Below are positions 47,488 to 57,682 of a stretch of 64,000 nucleotides of DNA, in pieces. The stretch comes from Citrobacter rodentium NBRC 105723 = DSM 16636. GTDB taxonomy: Bacteria > Pseudomonadota > Gammaproteobacteria > Enterobacterales > Enterobacteriaceae. The notes under the pieces were generated by a model. That model was not told the DNA's origin, did not search any database, and saw only the letters and a list, made by a program, of their open reading frames with translations. The position numbers and the translations under genes were made by a program. The stretch lies in assembly GCF_021278985.1 (NCBI RefSeq), contig NZ_CP082833.1:1240001-1304000 (forward strand), given 5' to 3'. The number at the start of each line of letters is the position of its first letter. The stretch's first letter is position 1.

Positions 47488-47835
47488 TTATATGCGGATT
47501 CCAGCGCGTTCCGTTCGTTTCGGGTGCTTCCAGTTGATACCTTCAAGAAGCATGGATAACTGAGCCGGAGTAAGGTGCACCTTGCCGTCACGGGTGACTG
47601 GCCAGATGAAGCGGCCCCGCTCCAGGCGTTTGGTGAAGAGGCACAGTCCGTCACTGTCAGCCCACAACACTTTTATCTGGTCACCCCGGCGTCCGCGGAA
47701 GATGAACAGGTGTCCGGAGAACGGGTCATCCTTCAGGACGTTCTGAACTTTTGATGCCAGGCCGTTAAAGCCATTTCGCATATCGGTGATACCTGCAACC
47801 AGCCAGATACGCGAACCTGCAGGGAGAGATATCAT
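47488..47835 (-). CDS. tnpB: IS66 TnpB accessory protein
   Basis: 115 residues with the IS66 Orf2 signature: PAGSRIWLVAGITDMRNGFN, LASKVQNVL and GHLFIFRGRRGDQIKVLWAD. The ATG overlaps the tnpA stop as TGATG, implying coupled translation. It is needed for IS66 transposition; its exact role is unknown. Confidence 0.96.
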   Translation of the reverse strand: MISLPAGSRIWLVAGITDMRNGFNGLASKVQNVLKDDPFSGHLFIFRGRRGDQIKVLWADSDGLCLFTKRLERGRFIWPVTRDGKVHLTPAQLSMLLEGINWKHPKRTERAGIRI

Positions 47836-48482
47836 CAGTGGCTGCTCCCTTTTATTTCGCGGATAAGTGTCTGTAATAACGCCGGCGTCAGTTTACCTTT
47901 AAGCCTGAGAGTTCCGGCCGGCAGAACCAGCTCACAACACAGACTGTCGGACGGTGTATTTATCTGCTCTGGTTCCTGTGCGGGGGCCGGGATTTTATTA
48001 TCCGGCTCCGGCGTTAACGTCACGGGAAGCAGTGCCGGCATATTTTTTCCGGAAGGCAGCAGGCCACCTTTCCGGTATTGATGGCGCCAGTTGAAGAGCA
48101 GGTTATCGTTGATTCCGTTTTCCCGGGCGATCTGCGCCACACAGGCTCCGGGCTGCAGTGACTGCTCCACTAAGGCGATTTTAAACTCATAAGGGAAGTT
48201 GGGCCGCCGGGGACGTTTTTTTACCACGGGGGTTTCGGATATAACGGTGCTTTCAGGACGTACGACTGGTACCGTGGAAAATTGTCCGTAAAGGCAGGCA
48301 TCAAGTTCCTGCTCCGACATGCCTGCGGGCAAAGGCCACGAAAGGCCAGCTCTCCGAAAGCGCACGAACATACTACAAACTGTTGATTTTGGTACACCCA
48401 GGCGACGTCCGGCCACAACCCGAGGTAAATGTTCTTCGAAGTGAAGGCGTAAAGCTTCAGTAATCCAGGTCCGGTATTCCAT
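47835..48482 (-). CDS. tnpA: IS66 TnpA accessory protein
   Basis: About 215 residues from MEYRTWITEALRLHFEEHLP. The N-terminal region is followed by a helix-turn-helix of the transposase_8 kind (RRPNFPYEFKIALVEQSLQP, ACVAQIARENGINDNLLFNW). An ATG ten codons upstream is possible but lies close to the IS end. It is the DNA-binding accessory protein of the element. Confidence 0.92.
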   Translation of the reverse strand: MEYRTWITEALRLHFEEHLPRVVAGRRLGVPKSTVCSMFVRFRRAGLSWPLPAGMSEQELDACLYGQFSTVPVVRPESTVISETPVVKKRPRRPNFPYEFKIALVEQSLQPGACVAQIARENGINDNLLFNWRHQYRKGGLLPSGKNMPALLPVTLTPEPDNKIPAPAQEPEQINTPSDSLCCELVLPAGTLRLKGKLTPALLQTLIREIKGSSH

Positions 48483-48565
48483 ACGATAGTGTCCACTAAA
48501 AATGATGGACATTATTTTTGTGGAGCCGGAGGAAACAGACCAGACGGTTTAAATGAGACGCTTAC

Positions 48566-48573
48566 CTCAATCC
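48566..48573 (+). repeat. IS66 target-site duplication, right copy
   Basis: CTCAATCC, identical to 45859-45866. Confidence 0.93.
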
Positions 48574-51500
48574 ACTTAATCCCAGCGGATCTGATTCTGT
48601 GAACGGATTTAACGGATACGTATAGGGATTCCAGCCCCCTCTTAGTCCAGTCGGGTCCTGGGTGATATACCGTCCCTGCTGCGGGTCGTAATAGCGGTGA
48701 CGGTTATAGTACAGCCCCGTCTCCTCATCATACTGCTGTCCCGGCAGGCGGATGAGCTGCTCCAGCCCCTCCGGGTTATCCTCCCGCAGCACGTTGCCCC
48801 ATTCATCATATTCCGCCTGCCAGGCCGTCCCTCCGTCCCGGCGTATCAGCGCCAGCGGCAGGCCCCGGTGGTCGCAGTGGTACAGGTGGATTTTACGCCG
48901 CGGCACGTATTCCGGCTCCGTCTGGTTCTTCATCTGCTCCGGCGTCAGCCCGCACTGCGCCAGCCACTGCCGGTTCGGCTCGCTGACTTCTCCGCGCCGC
49001 AGCTCCCCCTCCAGCACGTCCAGCATCATTACCAGCTCCGGCACGAACGTCATGTTCGCCTCCTGCTGGAGCTTCTGCGCCAGCGTGCGGTGTGCGGCGG
49101 CCTTCTCCAGCTCCGCCAGTTCCGTTTCGGCCCTGAGCAGCGGCGTGAAGCTGCCCGGCATGTATACCGTCTGCACACGGCGGTCTGCCGTCTGTGTGGT
49201 CACCAGCCTGTCGCCGTCATAACCGTACCATGTCACCTCCGGCGTGTGGCTGAGGGACGGGCGGTCTTTCCCGCCCGTGCTTCTCCATACCTGTTTACTT
49301 ATACGGCGGCCCACAGGGTCATACAGGTAGCGGCTTTCCAGCCGCGTCTGTCCCTGCTGCATGCGGACATAACGCACCAGCCGGTGCCGGTTATCGTAAT
49401 GATAATGGTGGCTGAGGCTGCCGCCGTCGCGGATACGCCGCTCGTCCTTCTCCGTCAGCCTGCCGTGTTCATCGTGATGGTAAAACCAGTGGCTGTCCTC
49501 AGTGATACGGTTATCCGGCCATGTTGCGGGCAGCGCCGGGTACTGTTGCCGGTCCGCAATGCGGTTGCCCGCCGGGTCGGTCAGCCAGTCTGCTGTCGTT
49601 TCTGTGGCGGTCAGGAATACCTGATTCAGCCGTCCCGCGTCGTCGTACCGGTACTGCCGCTGCTGCAGGGGACCGCGGATACTCACCAGCTCTCCGCCGT
49701 CGCTCCAGGCGTATTCCCGGTTCAGTTCCGTTATATTCAGCGTATGACCCTGCAGCTGCCCGCCTGCGCTGTACGTGCTGGCCAGTTCGTATGCCCCGGA
49801 GCTGCGCAGCGTCTCCCGGTGCAGGCGGTCGCGGGTGAAGTCGGTGAGCGGCGTGTCGCCGAGCTTCATCCCCGCCAGATAACCGCTGCCGTAGGTCAGC
49901 CATTCCACCGGCGGCAGGTGGTCAGGGGTGGTTCTGGTCGCCAGTCCGTTCCGGTAATCGTGCTGCGTGACGTGCTCCCACAGCAGTTCATTTGTCTGCG
50001 GGGCGTGGACGGTCTGTCGCTCGCTGCGCATCCGGCCTTTATCATCATACTCATAGTGAACCGCGACGCGGTGGCCGTCGCCGGGGTGGCTGATTTCCGT
50101 CAGCCAGCCGCGCTCATCGTACAGCCGGCGTTCAGCCTCCTCACCGTTCACCGTGCTGTGCGTCAGGCGACCGGAGGCATCGTAATGCCAGAGGGTGATG
50201 AGGGAGCCCTCTTCGCTGCGGACAGGCTGTCCGCCGGGGTCATATCCGTAACGCTGTGTCCGGCCGTCAAAGCCGCACTCTTCCGTCAGCCGGTCCATGA
50301 CGTCGTAGTCAACGTGGTGACAGCGCCGTTTTCATTCGTCAGCGCGGTGACGCGCCCGGCAGCATCGTATGTTATCTGCCGCGTCAGGCCGCCTGCGCTC
50401 AGGCTGACCGGCTGTCCCGCCGCGTCATACTGCGTTTCATGGCGGCGGCCGTCCGGATGAATGATGGCGGTCAGGTCGCCCGCGATGCTGTATTCGTAAC
50501 GCGTCTCCCGGCCCTGTATATCCTTCCGGCTGATGAGTCTGCCCCGGTTATCGTAATCCTGGTAAACGCTCAGCCCTTCCTCATGGTGAACCGCTGTGGT
50601 CTGCCCGAAGCGGTCATACTCATAACGGGTTTCATATCCCGAACAGTCGGTGACGGTCAGCACCTGGCCGTAACGGTTGCGGGTCATCGTCCTGCGGCTG
50701 CCGGTGGCGTCTTCCACAGCGCAGGGCAGCTCACTGTCCGGATTATCATAAAACCAGCGGGTGGTGTCGCCCTGACGGGAGGTCCCTGCCGTCAGCCGTC
50801 CCCGGTCGTCATATTCCCGCCGGCTGCGCAGGCCGTCCGCCCCGGTGGAGGAGATGAGCTGGTGCCGGTCGTTATAGCTGAACCGCACGGACCGGCCGTC
50901 AGGCGTGACAATTTCCGTCACCAGGCCGGAGCCGGCATTCATCCGGTATTCTGTCCTGCGCCCTGTGGCGTCAGTCTGCGCCAGCAGGCGGCCCGCGTTA
51001 TCATGGTCACTGAGGACACAGCCGCCGTCCGCCAGCGCCTTCTTCACCACCCGCTTCAGGCCGCCTTCGCCTTCCGTGTGCAGCACTTCGCGGCGGTTCA
51101 GGCTGTCGGTAATCACGACGCTGTTCCTGTCATACCGGTAGCGGTAGCTCAGGCCCGCCGGGTTACGCTGCTCCACCACCCGGCCGGCGGTGTCGTAAAG
51201 GGCGGTGTCGTAAAGATAGCTGACCGGCGGGCGTCCGGCGTACCGGTGCGCGCACATCCGTCCCGGATGCTGCGGGTCGTATTCAAACTGACGCACCCGG
51301 ACGCCGCCCCGGTCATACACCGCCGCCAGCTCCCCGCGCGGGGTGTATTCATAACGCGCCAGCGGCGCGGCGGGCAGGTTGTCCGGGTATTGCGGGTCAT
51401 GCGTCAGCCACACCGCCTCCAGGCGGATACCGCTGTCCGCGCCGTAGCCGGAAACCGGCACCGTCTGCGGAAATTCAGGGGCTTTTATTCCGGATGTAAT

Positions 51501-52290
51501 GGCCTGCTGACGCGCCGCGTGCGCCCGGCGCGGTCCGCCAGCCCGGTCAGCACCCGGTACGGCGGCAGCGGGGCGGGCAGCACCTCATCCGCCTCCGGCA
51601 CCCGCTCAGGCCAGCCCGGAATCCACCACGGCCCCAGCGCGCTGTTCGTGGCAAGGTAAATGTGCGGGCTTAAGCGAATCTCCTCCGGCAGGGCCTGCCA
51701 CAGGCGGTGCAGCGGGTTGCTCTCATGCAGCGTCAGCACGCCGCCGCGGGCCAGCCAGAACGACTCGCTGCGGCTGAAGGCGGTCTCACCGGGGAACAGT
51801 GGCTCAAAGCGAATGCTGCGCCCGCCGTTATCGTTAAGGATAAGTTCGTCATCAGAAAGCTGCAGGCGGATATCAGCAGGGGCTTTCCAGCCGGGACCGA
51901 AGACACTCACAGGCGCAGGCGTTTTCGTCTGATAACTGCTGTAGGTGCGGGAAAGGACAAACGGCAGCGGGCCGGGCAGGGCGAGGTCCGTTTCGCCGGG
52001 CAGCACTTTGGCGCCCGACAGGGGGTTAACCGGCGAGCCGGAGGTGATGCCGCCGGGACAGACCGAACAGGCGACGCCGGTGGGCGCGCCGATAAACACG
52101 CCCGCTGACCCCTGAACTATCGGCCCGCCGTACTGTGTCATGTCGCCCTGACGGGCCGCCGGTTTTCCGTTCATCACCATATCCCTATGTCAGACGTCAG
52201 TATTTGCACCTTACACCTGTATACAGGAACGAAACAGAAAGATGTGGACTGCGAAGATGAAAATCAGAAAATGTTTTAACTTTTAGAGAA

Positions 52291-52320
52291 AAATAAAAAA
52301 GCCCGGCATCGCGCCGGGCA
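52291..52320 (-). terminator. uhpT terminator
   Basis: GCCCGGC / GCCGGGC stem followed on the minus strand by a T-rich tail (complement of AAATAAAAAA), 22 bases after the uhpT stop. It marks the right edge of the island: Rhs starts just beyond. Confidence 0.85.
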
Positions 52321-52341
52321 ACGTCGTTACTGATTACTCAC

Positions 52342-53733
52342 TTAAGCGGGTTTCAACTGCCGAATCTTTTTCTCGCGGCGGATTTTGCGTTCTTCCAGCA
52401 CCGCAACCATCGCCATCAGGCAGATACAGCCGATCGCGGCGGCATCCAGCGCGGCGAAGGTGCCTGCCCAGCCGGTCAGTCCGAATACCGGTGTGCCGTC
52501 GGCAATCATCCCCAGACCCAGCTTGGCGAAGCTGTCGCCAATCAGATACGCAAAGGTGCCCTTAATACCATCGGCGGCGCCGATCGCTTTTTTCGGGACG
52601 AAACCGACGGCCGCCACGCCGATCAGCAGCTGCGGACCAAACACCAGGAAGCCGAGCGCGAACAGCGACGCCAGATAAACATACTGGTTGCTGGCGTGCT
52701 GGTACACTCCCAGGGTGGCGATAATCAGCGCCAGCGCGATGCAGGCCACCAGCGCGCGGCGACCGTTGGCGAGGTCAGAGAGCCAGCCCCACAGTAACGT
52801 GCCGACCAGCGCGCCGACTTCAAACAGGGTAAAGCCCTGAATCGCCACCTCTTTAGAAAGCTTCAGCTCCTGGAAGGCATAGACGGTGGACCACTGGTCG
52901 ATACCGATACGCACCACGTACAGGAAAATGTTCGAGAAGCAGAGCAGCCAGATCACTTTGTTTTTCAGCACGTACTCCACAAAGATCTGCCATTTGCTCA
53001 TCTCGTTTTCTTCGGTCTCTTTGTCCTCTCCGCTGATCTCCTCACCGAACAGCTCTTCAGCTTTGCCGAGGCCGTAAGATTCAGGCGAATCGCTGCCGAA
53101 ACGCAGGCCGATAAAACCCACAATCAGCGCAATGATCGACGGAAAGATAAACATGCCGATGACATGACCGTCGAACAGGTAGTTCGCGCCAAACAGCGCC
53201 ACGCCAGCCGCGCCTGCGCCGCCGAGGTTATGCGAAATATTCCAGAAGCCGAGGAAGGTGCCGCGCTTGCGACGCGGCGTCCACTTGGTGATGGTGGAGT
53301 AGCTGCACGAGCCGCCGGTACTCTGGAAAAAGCCGCTCAGCGCGTAGAATGCGATCATCAAAAACAGGCTGACGGAACCGCTGCCCATGCTGGCGCTGAA
53401 ACCGAGCATACAGATGGCGGAGAGGATCAGCATAAACGGCAGGAACTGCTTGGTGTTTTTACCGTCGGCGTAGTAAGAAACCAGCGTTTTCCCCACGCCG
53501 TAGGTGATGGAGAAGCCGAGGCCAATCATCCCCAGCTGCGTCATGCTCAGCCCGTAGGTGGAGATCATGTCGTTCTGGGCGATGTTAAAATTCTTGCGGA
53601 TCAGGTACATGGTCAGGTAGCCGATAAAGACCACCAGGTAGGACTGCATGAACGGTTTGAACCACATCTTGCGCCGCACGTCGAGCGGCAGATCCAGGGT
53701 CGGCTTGCGCACCTGATTCAGAAAGGCCAGCAT
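52342..53733 (-). CDS. uhpT: Hexose-6-phosphate:phosphate antiporter UhpT
   Basis: 463 residues from MLAFLNQVRKPTLDLPLDVR at 53733, with GGGAGAG upstream; an open extension to 53820 is out of character. Twelve membrane segments of the organophosphate:phosphate antiporter family (MFS); recognisable stretches are NFNIAQNDMISTYGLSMTQL and GGSCSYSTITKWTPRRKRG. It imports glucose-6-phosphate and similar esters in exchange for phosphate, and is induced through UhpC-UhpB-UhpA encoded upstream. Confidence 0.97.
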   Translation of the reverse strand: MLAFLNQVRKPTLDLPLDVRRKMWFKPFMQSYLVVFIGYLTMYLIRKNFNIAQNDMISTYGLSMTQLGMIGLGFSITYGVGKTLVSYYADGKNTKQFLPFMLILSAICMLGFSASMGSGSVSLFLMIAFYALSGFFQSTGGSCSYSTITKWTPRRKRGTFLGFWNISHNLGGAGAAGVALFGANYLFDGHVIGMFIFPSIIALIVGFIGLRFGSDSPESYGLGKAEELFGEEISGEDKETEENEMSKWQIFVEYVLKNKVIWLLCFSNIFLYVVRIGIDQWSTVYAFQELKLSKEVAIQGFTLFEVGALVGTLLWGWLSDLANGRRALVACIALALIIATLGVYQHASNQYVYLASLFALGFLVFGPQLLIGVAAVGFVPKKAIGAADGIKGTFAYLIGDSFAKLGLGMIADGTPVFGLTGWAGTFAALDAAAIGCICLMAMVAVLEERKIRREKKIRQLKPA

Positions 53734-53873
53734 AGAACTCTCCCGAGCTAATTTTTTCCTGCGAATGGCAGGCATTGTAAAAATCAGCAGAGGAACTGGC
53801 CTGAGACAGCGTCCTGGCAAAACCGGGAAAATTTCTTAGTTTTGCCCTGATCGCCGTAAAAAAGTGAGCTGCA
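53734..53873 (-). promoter_or_regulatory. uhpT promoter region with possible UhpA sites
   Basis: The 140-bp gap between uhpC and uhpT contains repeated CCTG-type motifs (CTGGCCTGAGACAGCGTCCT near 53795-53815 and CCTGCGAATGGCAGG near 53758-53772). UhpA is known to bind CCTG-containing sites upstream of uhpT. Assignment by motif and position only. Confidence 0.5.
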
Positions 53874-55202
53874 TCACGTAACGCTGGCCGCCCGCGGCGC
53901 CTGGGCGTTGAGGAACGGCAGTAACAGCAGCGCAGAAATGCCCGCCGCGATGCTGATCACCACGAAGAATCCCGTCCAGTGCCAGATCTCCAGCACCTGC
54001 GCCAGCGGCCAACCGGAAAGCGACGCGCCGAGATAGGCAAACAGCCCGACAAAGCCGGTCGCCGCGCCCGCCGCCTCTTTGTGCGAGCATTCCGCCGCCG
54101 CCATGCCAATTAACATCTGCGGGCCGAACACGAAGAAGCCGGTAGTGAAAAAGCATGCCGCCTGCATCACATAGCTGGCGAACGGCATCAGCCACAAAGA
54201 CCCTACTGAAAGTAAAATTCCGGCGGCGAAGATGAGGTTCATCGGCCCGCGGTTGCCGTTAAACAGTTTGTCCGAGCCCCAGCCCGCCACCAGCGCGCCA
54301 ATAAATCCGCCCAGTTCAAACATCGTCACCGCCGTATTGGCGGTCACCAGATCGACTCCCAGCGTCTCCGACATATACAGATTGCCCCAGTCGTTGATCG
54401 CCGCGCGCACGATGTACACCAGCACATAACAGAGCGACAGCAGCCAGATGTAAGGATTGAGCAACACATAGCGGGTGAGGATCGCCTGGCGGTTGAGTCC
54501 GGCTCCCTCCTGCTGCTGGGCGATCTCCAGCGCATCGTGCCGCCAGTCACCCACCGGCGGCAATCCTACCGCCTGCGGCCTGTCGCGCAGACGCCAGCAC
54601 AGCAGGATGCCGACGATAATCGCCAGCGTCCCGGCAATCATCATCCCGGCCCGCCAGCCATAGTGCAGGGCGGTCGCCGCCATCACCATGGGGATCAACG
54701 CCCCGCCGACGTTATGCGCGGTGTTCCAGATCGCCCACCAGCCGCCGCGTTCGTTACGCGAATACCAGGCGGTGAGCAGGCGGGCGCAGACCGGCGCGCC
54801 CCAGCCCTGGAAAAAGGCGTTCAGCGCCCACAGCAGCGCGAATGCCCACAGCGAGGTGGAGAAACCGAACAGGATATTTACCACGCCGGTAGCGATAAGC
54901 CCCAGCCCCATAAAATAGCCGGCGTTGGAACGGTCGCTGACAATGCCGGAAATAAACTTCGACAGGCCGTAAGTGATATAAAACAGCGTCGCCAACAGGC
55001 CGATGTCGCTGCGGGTCAGCACGCCGCTGACGAGGATCTCCGGCACCGCAGCGTTAAAGCTCTTACGGGTAAAATAGAACAGGGCGTACCCCAGCCAGAT
55101 AGTCAGCAGAATATGCCGCCGCCAGTAGCGGTAGCGGGCATCAATGTCCTGCTTATCGGTCAGCAGCGGCGCGCTGGCCGGCGCTTTTAAAAACTGAAAC
55201 AT
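53874..55202 (-). CDS. uhpC: Hexose-phosphate sensor UhpC
   Basis: 442 residues, twelve membrane segments, homologous to UhpT in plan (HILLTIWLGYALFYFTRKSF at the start). It detects external glucose-6-phosphate and controls the kinase UhpB. It lies eight bases after uhpB in the operon uhpA-uhpB-uhpC. It looks intact, ending QAPRAASVT. Confidence 0.96.
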   Translation of the reverse strand: MFQFLKAPASAPLLTDKQDIDARYRYWRRHILLTIWLGYALFYFTRKSFNAAVPEILVSGVLTRSDIGLLATLFYITYGLSKFISGIVSDRSNAGYFMGLGLIATGVVNILFGFSTSLWAFALLWALNAFFQGWGAPVCARLLTAWYSRNERGGWWAIWNTAHNVGGALIPMVMAATALHYGWRAGMMIAGTLAIIVGILLCWRLRDRPQAVGLPPVGDWRHDALEIAQQQEGAGLNRQAILTRYVLLNPYIWLLSLCYVLVYIVRAAINDWGNLYMSETLGVDLVTANTAVTMFELGGFIGALVAGWGSDKLFNGNRGPMNLIFAAGILLSVGSLWLMPFASYVMQAACFFTTGFFVFGPQMLIGMAAAECSHKEAAGAATGFVGLFAYLGASLSGWPLAQVLEIWHWTGFFVVISIAAGISALLLLPFLNAQAPRAASVT

Positions 55203-55210
55203 GCCGCTCC

Positions 55211-56713
55211 TTAGGCGTAACGTTGAGGCAACGAGACGCTGACGCGCGTGCCGTGAGTACAGGAAATGGTCAGCGAACCGCCAAGCGCCGTTACGCGCTC
55301 GCGCATACCGGTCAGACCAAATCCCTGCGCTCCCGGCCCCGGCGGCAGGCCGCTGCCGTCATCCTCAATCACCAGCATCAGCCGGTCATCCTGCCGCCAG
55401 CCCTGAAGCGTTACCGCGCTGGCGTTGGCGTGTTTGACAATATTGTTCAACCCTTCCTGACAGATCCTGAACAGCGTCACCCGCTGGCTCTCGCTCAGCG
55501 CCGCTTCGTCTATCCGCCAGTCGAGATGGCTGATAATGCCGCGGCTTTCCAGCTCCATTTCACGCAACAGCGAGCGAATCGCCTTCTCAAGGGTGAGATC
55601 GTCCAGCTGCCGCGGGCGCAGGCGGCCCAGTAACCGACGCACCGAATCATACACGCCGAGCGACAGCTGTTCGATAAGCTGTCCGCTCTGCTTCACGCCG
55701 CCGTTTTCCGCAGCCAGACGCTGCACAATGCCCGCCTGGGTACGGATGGCGGTAATCGTCTGGCCGATATCATCGTGCAGCTCGCGCGCCACGTCACGCC
55801 GCACGCTCTCTTCGGTTTCCAGCAGGCGTTCCGCCAGTCGGTGGTTGCGCGCCAGTTCGTTTTGCAGCGACTGGTTTAGCTCGCGCAGGCGCTGAATGCC
55901 CGCGCCAAGCAATAGCCCGGTCAGGCTTTGCGCCAGCAGAGAAAGCAGTAAATCCACGGGGTGATCGTGCCAGGTCTGGCTGACGATCAGCGCGATGGCG
56001 TTCATCAGGGTGGCAATCAGCGCCCCCTGCCAGCCGTAGTGCCAGGCCAGAGCAATGATCGGCAGCGCCAGACAGAACGGCGTGAAGCGGGAAAGCTCGG
56101 CGGGTAATCCCAGCTGGAGCCACAGGCTGACGGTGAACAGCAGCAGGTACCAGATCAGGTGCCGCCCGCGCCAGTTCACCGGCTGCGAAACCAGCGCCGG
56201 GCCAAGCGGCAGCCAGGTAGTGCTGGTCAGATAGTGCCAGAACACCAGACAAATCGGCGCCAGCGTTAATCCGCCAGTGAGCGTCAGCAGCAGCGCGTTC
56301 CACGCCTCCTCGCCCTGCCCCAGCCAGGGCAGCGACTGCAACAGCGCGGCGGCGGCGAGCGCGCCTCCCTGCAACAGCAAGGTCCGCCAGTCGCGCTGGT
56401 GACGATAGCGGGAGATTAACGCCACGGGCAGGAGCGTCAGCACGCTGCCGATGGCCAGTAACGGCAGATGCGCCAGCGCCACCTCCTGCGCCAGCCAGAA
56501 GATCAGCAGCCACTCCGCGCCCAGCAGTACCGGCCAGTAGCCGCGCGGACATTGCAGCATCATCCCCAGCCGCAGGCCGAACGGAAACAGCAGCACCGCC
56601 AGTTCAGGGCGTTCCACCAGATGCAGGCTGATGCTCCACAGGCAAAACCAGGCGGCGGAGAAGATGAAAAAGCAGGCGGCTACGGTGGTCAGCCGGGAGA
56701 AAAACGTGTTCAT
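55211..56713 (-). CDS. uhpB: Sensor histidine kinase UhpB
   Basis: 500 residues. An N-terminal MASE1-like half of about eight membrane segments, then the dimerisation domain with the phospho-acceptor His in RELHDDIGQTITAI, and the ATPase with VIEDDGSGLPPG and GFGLTGMRERV. It phosphorylates UhpA in response to UhpC. The start overlaps the end of uhpA by four bases. Confidence 0.97.
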   Translation of the reverse strand: MNTFFSRLTTVAACFFIFSAAWFCLWSISLHLVERPELAVLLFPFGLRLGMMLQCPRGYWPVLLGAEWLLIFWLAQEVALAHLPLLAIGSVLTLLPVALISRYRHQRDWRTLLLQGGALAAAALLQSLPWLGQGEEAWNALLLTLTGGLTLAPICLVFWHYLTSTTWLPLGPALVSQPVNWRGRHLIWYLLLFTVSLWLQLGLPAELSRFTPFCLALPIIALAWHYGWQGALIATLMNAIALIVSQTWHDHPVDLLLSLLAQSLTGLLLGAGIQRLRELNQSLQNELARNHRLAERLLETEESVRRDVARELHDDIGQTITAIRTQAGIVQRLAAENGGVKQSGQLIEQLSLGVYDSVRRLLGRLRPRQLDDLTLEKAIRSLLREMELESRGIISHLDWRIDEAALSESQRVTLFRICQEGLNNIVKHANASAVTLQGWRQDDRLMLVIEDDGSGLPPGPGAQGFGLTGMRERVTALGGSLTISCTHGTRVSVSLPQRYA

Positions 56714-57303
56714 TGCCAGCCGTCAAACATCCTGCGCGCCAGTTCGACGTCATTGCTGACGCCCAGCTTTTCCATCAGATTCGCGCGGTGCACGTGCACC
56801 GTTTTCGGCGAAAGTCCCAGCACGGCGGCAATCTCTTTTACCGCCATGCCCTGAGCCAGCTTTTCCGCCACCTGGCGTTCGCGTCGGGTCAGCGGGTCCT
56901 GGCGTCCGGCCGCCAGCTTGATGGCGATATCCGGCGTCAGATAGCAGCCGCCGGTGGCGACCGTATGCACCGCGGCGATCAGCTCATCGGGGCTACAGCG
57001 TTTGGAGAGGAAGCCGCGCGCCCCGGCGTTCAGCGCCTGCTCCACCAGCGCCGGGCTGTCGTGTACCGAAAGCATGATGGTCGCCATGCCTTTCGGCAGC
57101 TGGCTTAACAACTCCAGCCCGGAAATGTCCGGCATGGAGATGTCGCAGATACACACCTGCACGCCCCGCCCCGGCAGACCCGCCAGCGCTTCGCGACCGG
57201 AACCGAATTCAGCCGCAACCTGCAAATCCGCCTCCAGCCCCAGCAGCTGCGCAAAGCCGGAGCGGACGATAAGATGATCGTCAATAAGGGCGATGGTGAT
57301 CAT
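56710..57303 (-). CDS. uhpA: Response regulator UhpA (NarL/FixJ family)
   Basis: About 197 residues from MITIALIDDHLIVRSGFAQL at 57303, the known start; an upstream ATG at 57339 is not conserved. The receiver has the Asp in ICDISMPDISG; the LuxR-type helix-turn-helix is EIAAVLGLSPKTVHVHRANL. Phosphorylated UhpA activates uhpT. Confidence 0.97.
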   Translation of the reverse strand: MITIALIDDHLIVRSGFAQLLGLEADLQVAAEFGSGREALAGLPGRGVQVCICDISMPDISGLELLSQLPKGMATIMLSVHDSPALVEQALNAGARGFLSKRCSPDELIAAVHTVATGGCYLTPDIAIKLAAGRQDPLTRRERQVAEKLAQGMAVKEIAAVLGLSPKTVHVHRANLMEKLGVSNDVELARRMFDGWQ

Positions 57304-57388
57304 GATTTTGTCCTGACGATGGGTCCTGCCGGATAGCAAAGGCGCTTACCTTAACCATAAGCGCCGTACCGTTCAAGCCTTGAGCATT

Positions 57389-57679
57389 TTATTCAAAGAA
57401 CACGGCAATTTTGTTGAACATGGTGGGATCCGACTGATTGCGCACCACTTTAGCCACATCCTCCAGCTTGTCGATCTGCGCGATCATCTGCTCCAGACGC
57501 TGATCGTCATTAACCAGTAGCCAGATGCGGCTCTGGTCGCTGCCCTGAATCGGCAGGCAGAGAATGCCCTCGACGTTAAATGCGCGACGGGCGAATAGCC
57601 CGCAGACGTGGGTCATCACGCCAGGGTGGTTGCGGACGGTGAGTTCCAGAATGACGTTCTCATGTGATTGTTTCTGCAT
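57389..57679 (-). CDS. ilvN: Acetolactate synthase I regulatory subunit IlvN
   Basis: 96 residues with a single ACT domain (LELTVRNHPGVMTHVCGLFA). It confers valine feedback inhibition on IlvB. It lies three bases after ilvB in the ivbL-ilvB-ilvN operon. Confidence 0.97.
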   Translation of the reverse strand: MQKQSHENVILELTVRNHPGVMTHVCGLFARRAFNVEGILCLPIQGSDQSRIWLLVNDDQRLEQMIAQIDKLEDVAKVVRNQSDPTMFNKIAVFFE

Positions 57680-57682
57680 GGC

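Larger units (their letters stand above)
45867..48565 (-). mobile_element. IS66-family insertion sequence (about 2.7 kb, complete)
   Basis: The left end GTAAGCGGCTCGCCAGAACC and the right end complementary to GTAAGCGTCTCATTTAAACC are the terminal inverted repeats with the GTAAGC tip of IS66 elements. Three open genes tnpA-tnpB-tnpC are intact, and perfect 8-bp duplications flank the element. The size and TnpC recall ISCro1, first named from C. rodentium; not verified. It is inserted at the Rhs core/tip border. Confidence 0.95.
45411..52180 (-). pseudogene. rhs: Rhs polymorphic toxin, broken by two frame losses and an IS66 insertion
   Basis: The start at 52180 encodes a PAAR-like N-terminus (MNGKPAARQGDMTQYGGPIV) and the Rhs shell. 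Frame 1 ends at 51485 after GRTRRVSRPLHPE. Frame 2 (51461-50286) and frame 3 (50298-48574) carry YD repeats up to RYITQDPTGLRGGWNPYTYP and FTESDPLGLSGL. The first break seems to have removed about 60 residues; the second is loss of one base in TTGAC(C)TACGAC near 50305. IS66 sits between the core and tip 1. If the IS is removed with one target copy, the frame reads PLGLSGL-SALEPLLNQPGM. Rhs proteins are delivered by type VI secretion or related routes; no vgrG is adjacent. Confidence 0.88.

Noticed and set aside
48697..51659. Two long plus-strand open frames (587 and 406 codons)
   Set aside because: Both lie opposite the Rhs YD-repeat core, whose high-GC periodic codons create long antisense frames; no recognisable domains.
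53164..53751. Plus-strand frame of 195 codons
   Set aside because: Antisense shadow of uhpT.
54537..55190. Plus-strand open frame opposite uhpC
   Set aside because: Shadow of a well-identified gene in high-GC DNA.
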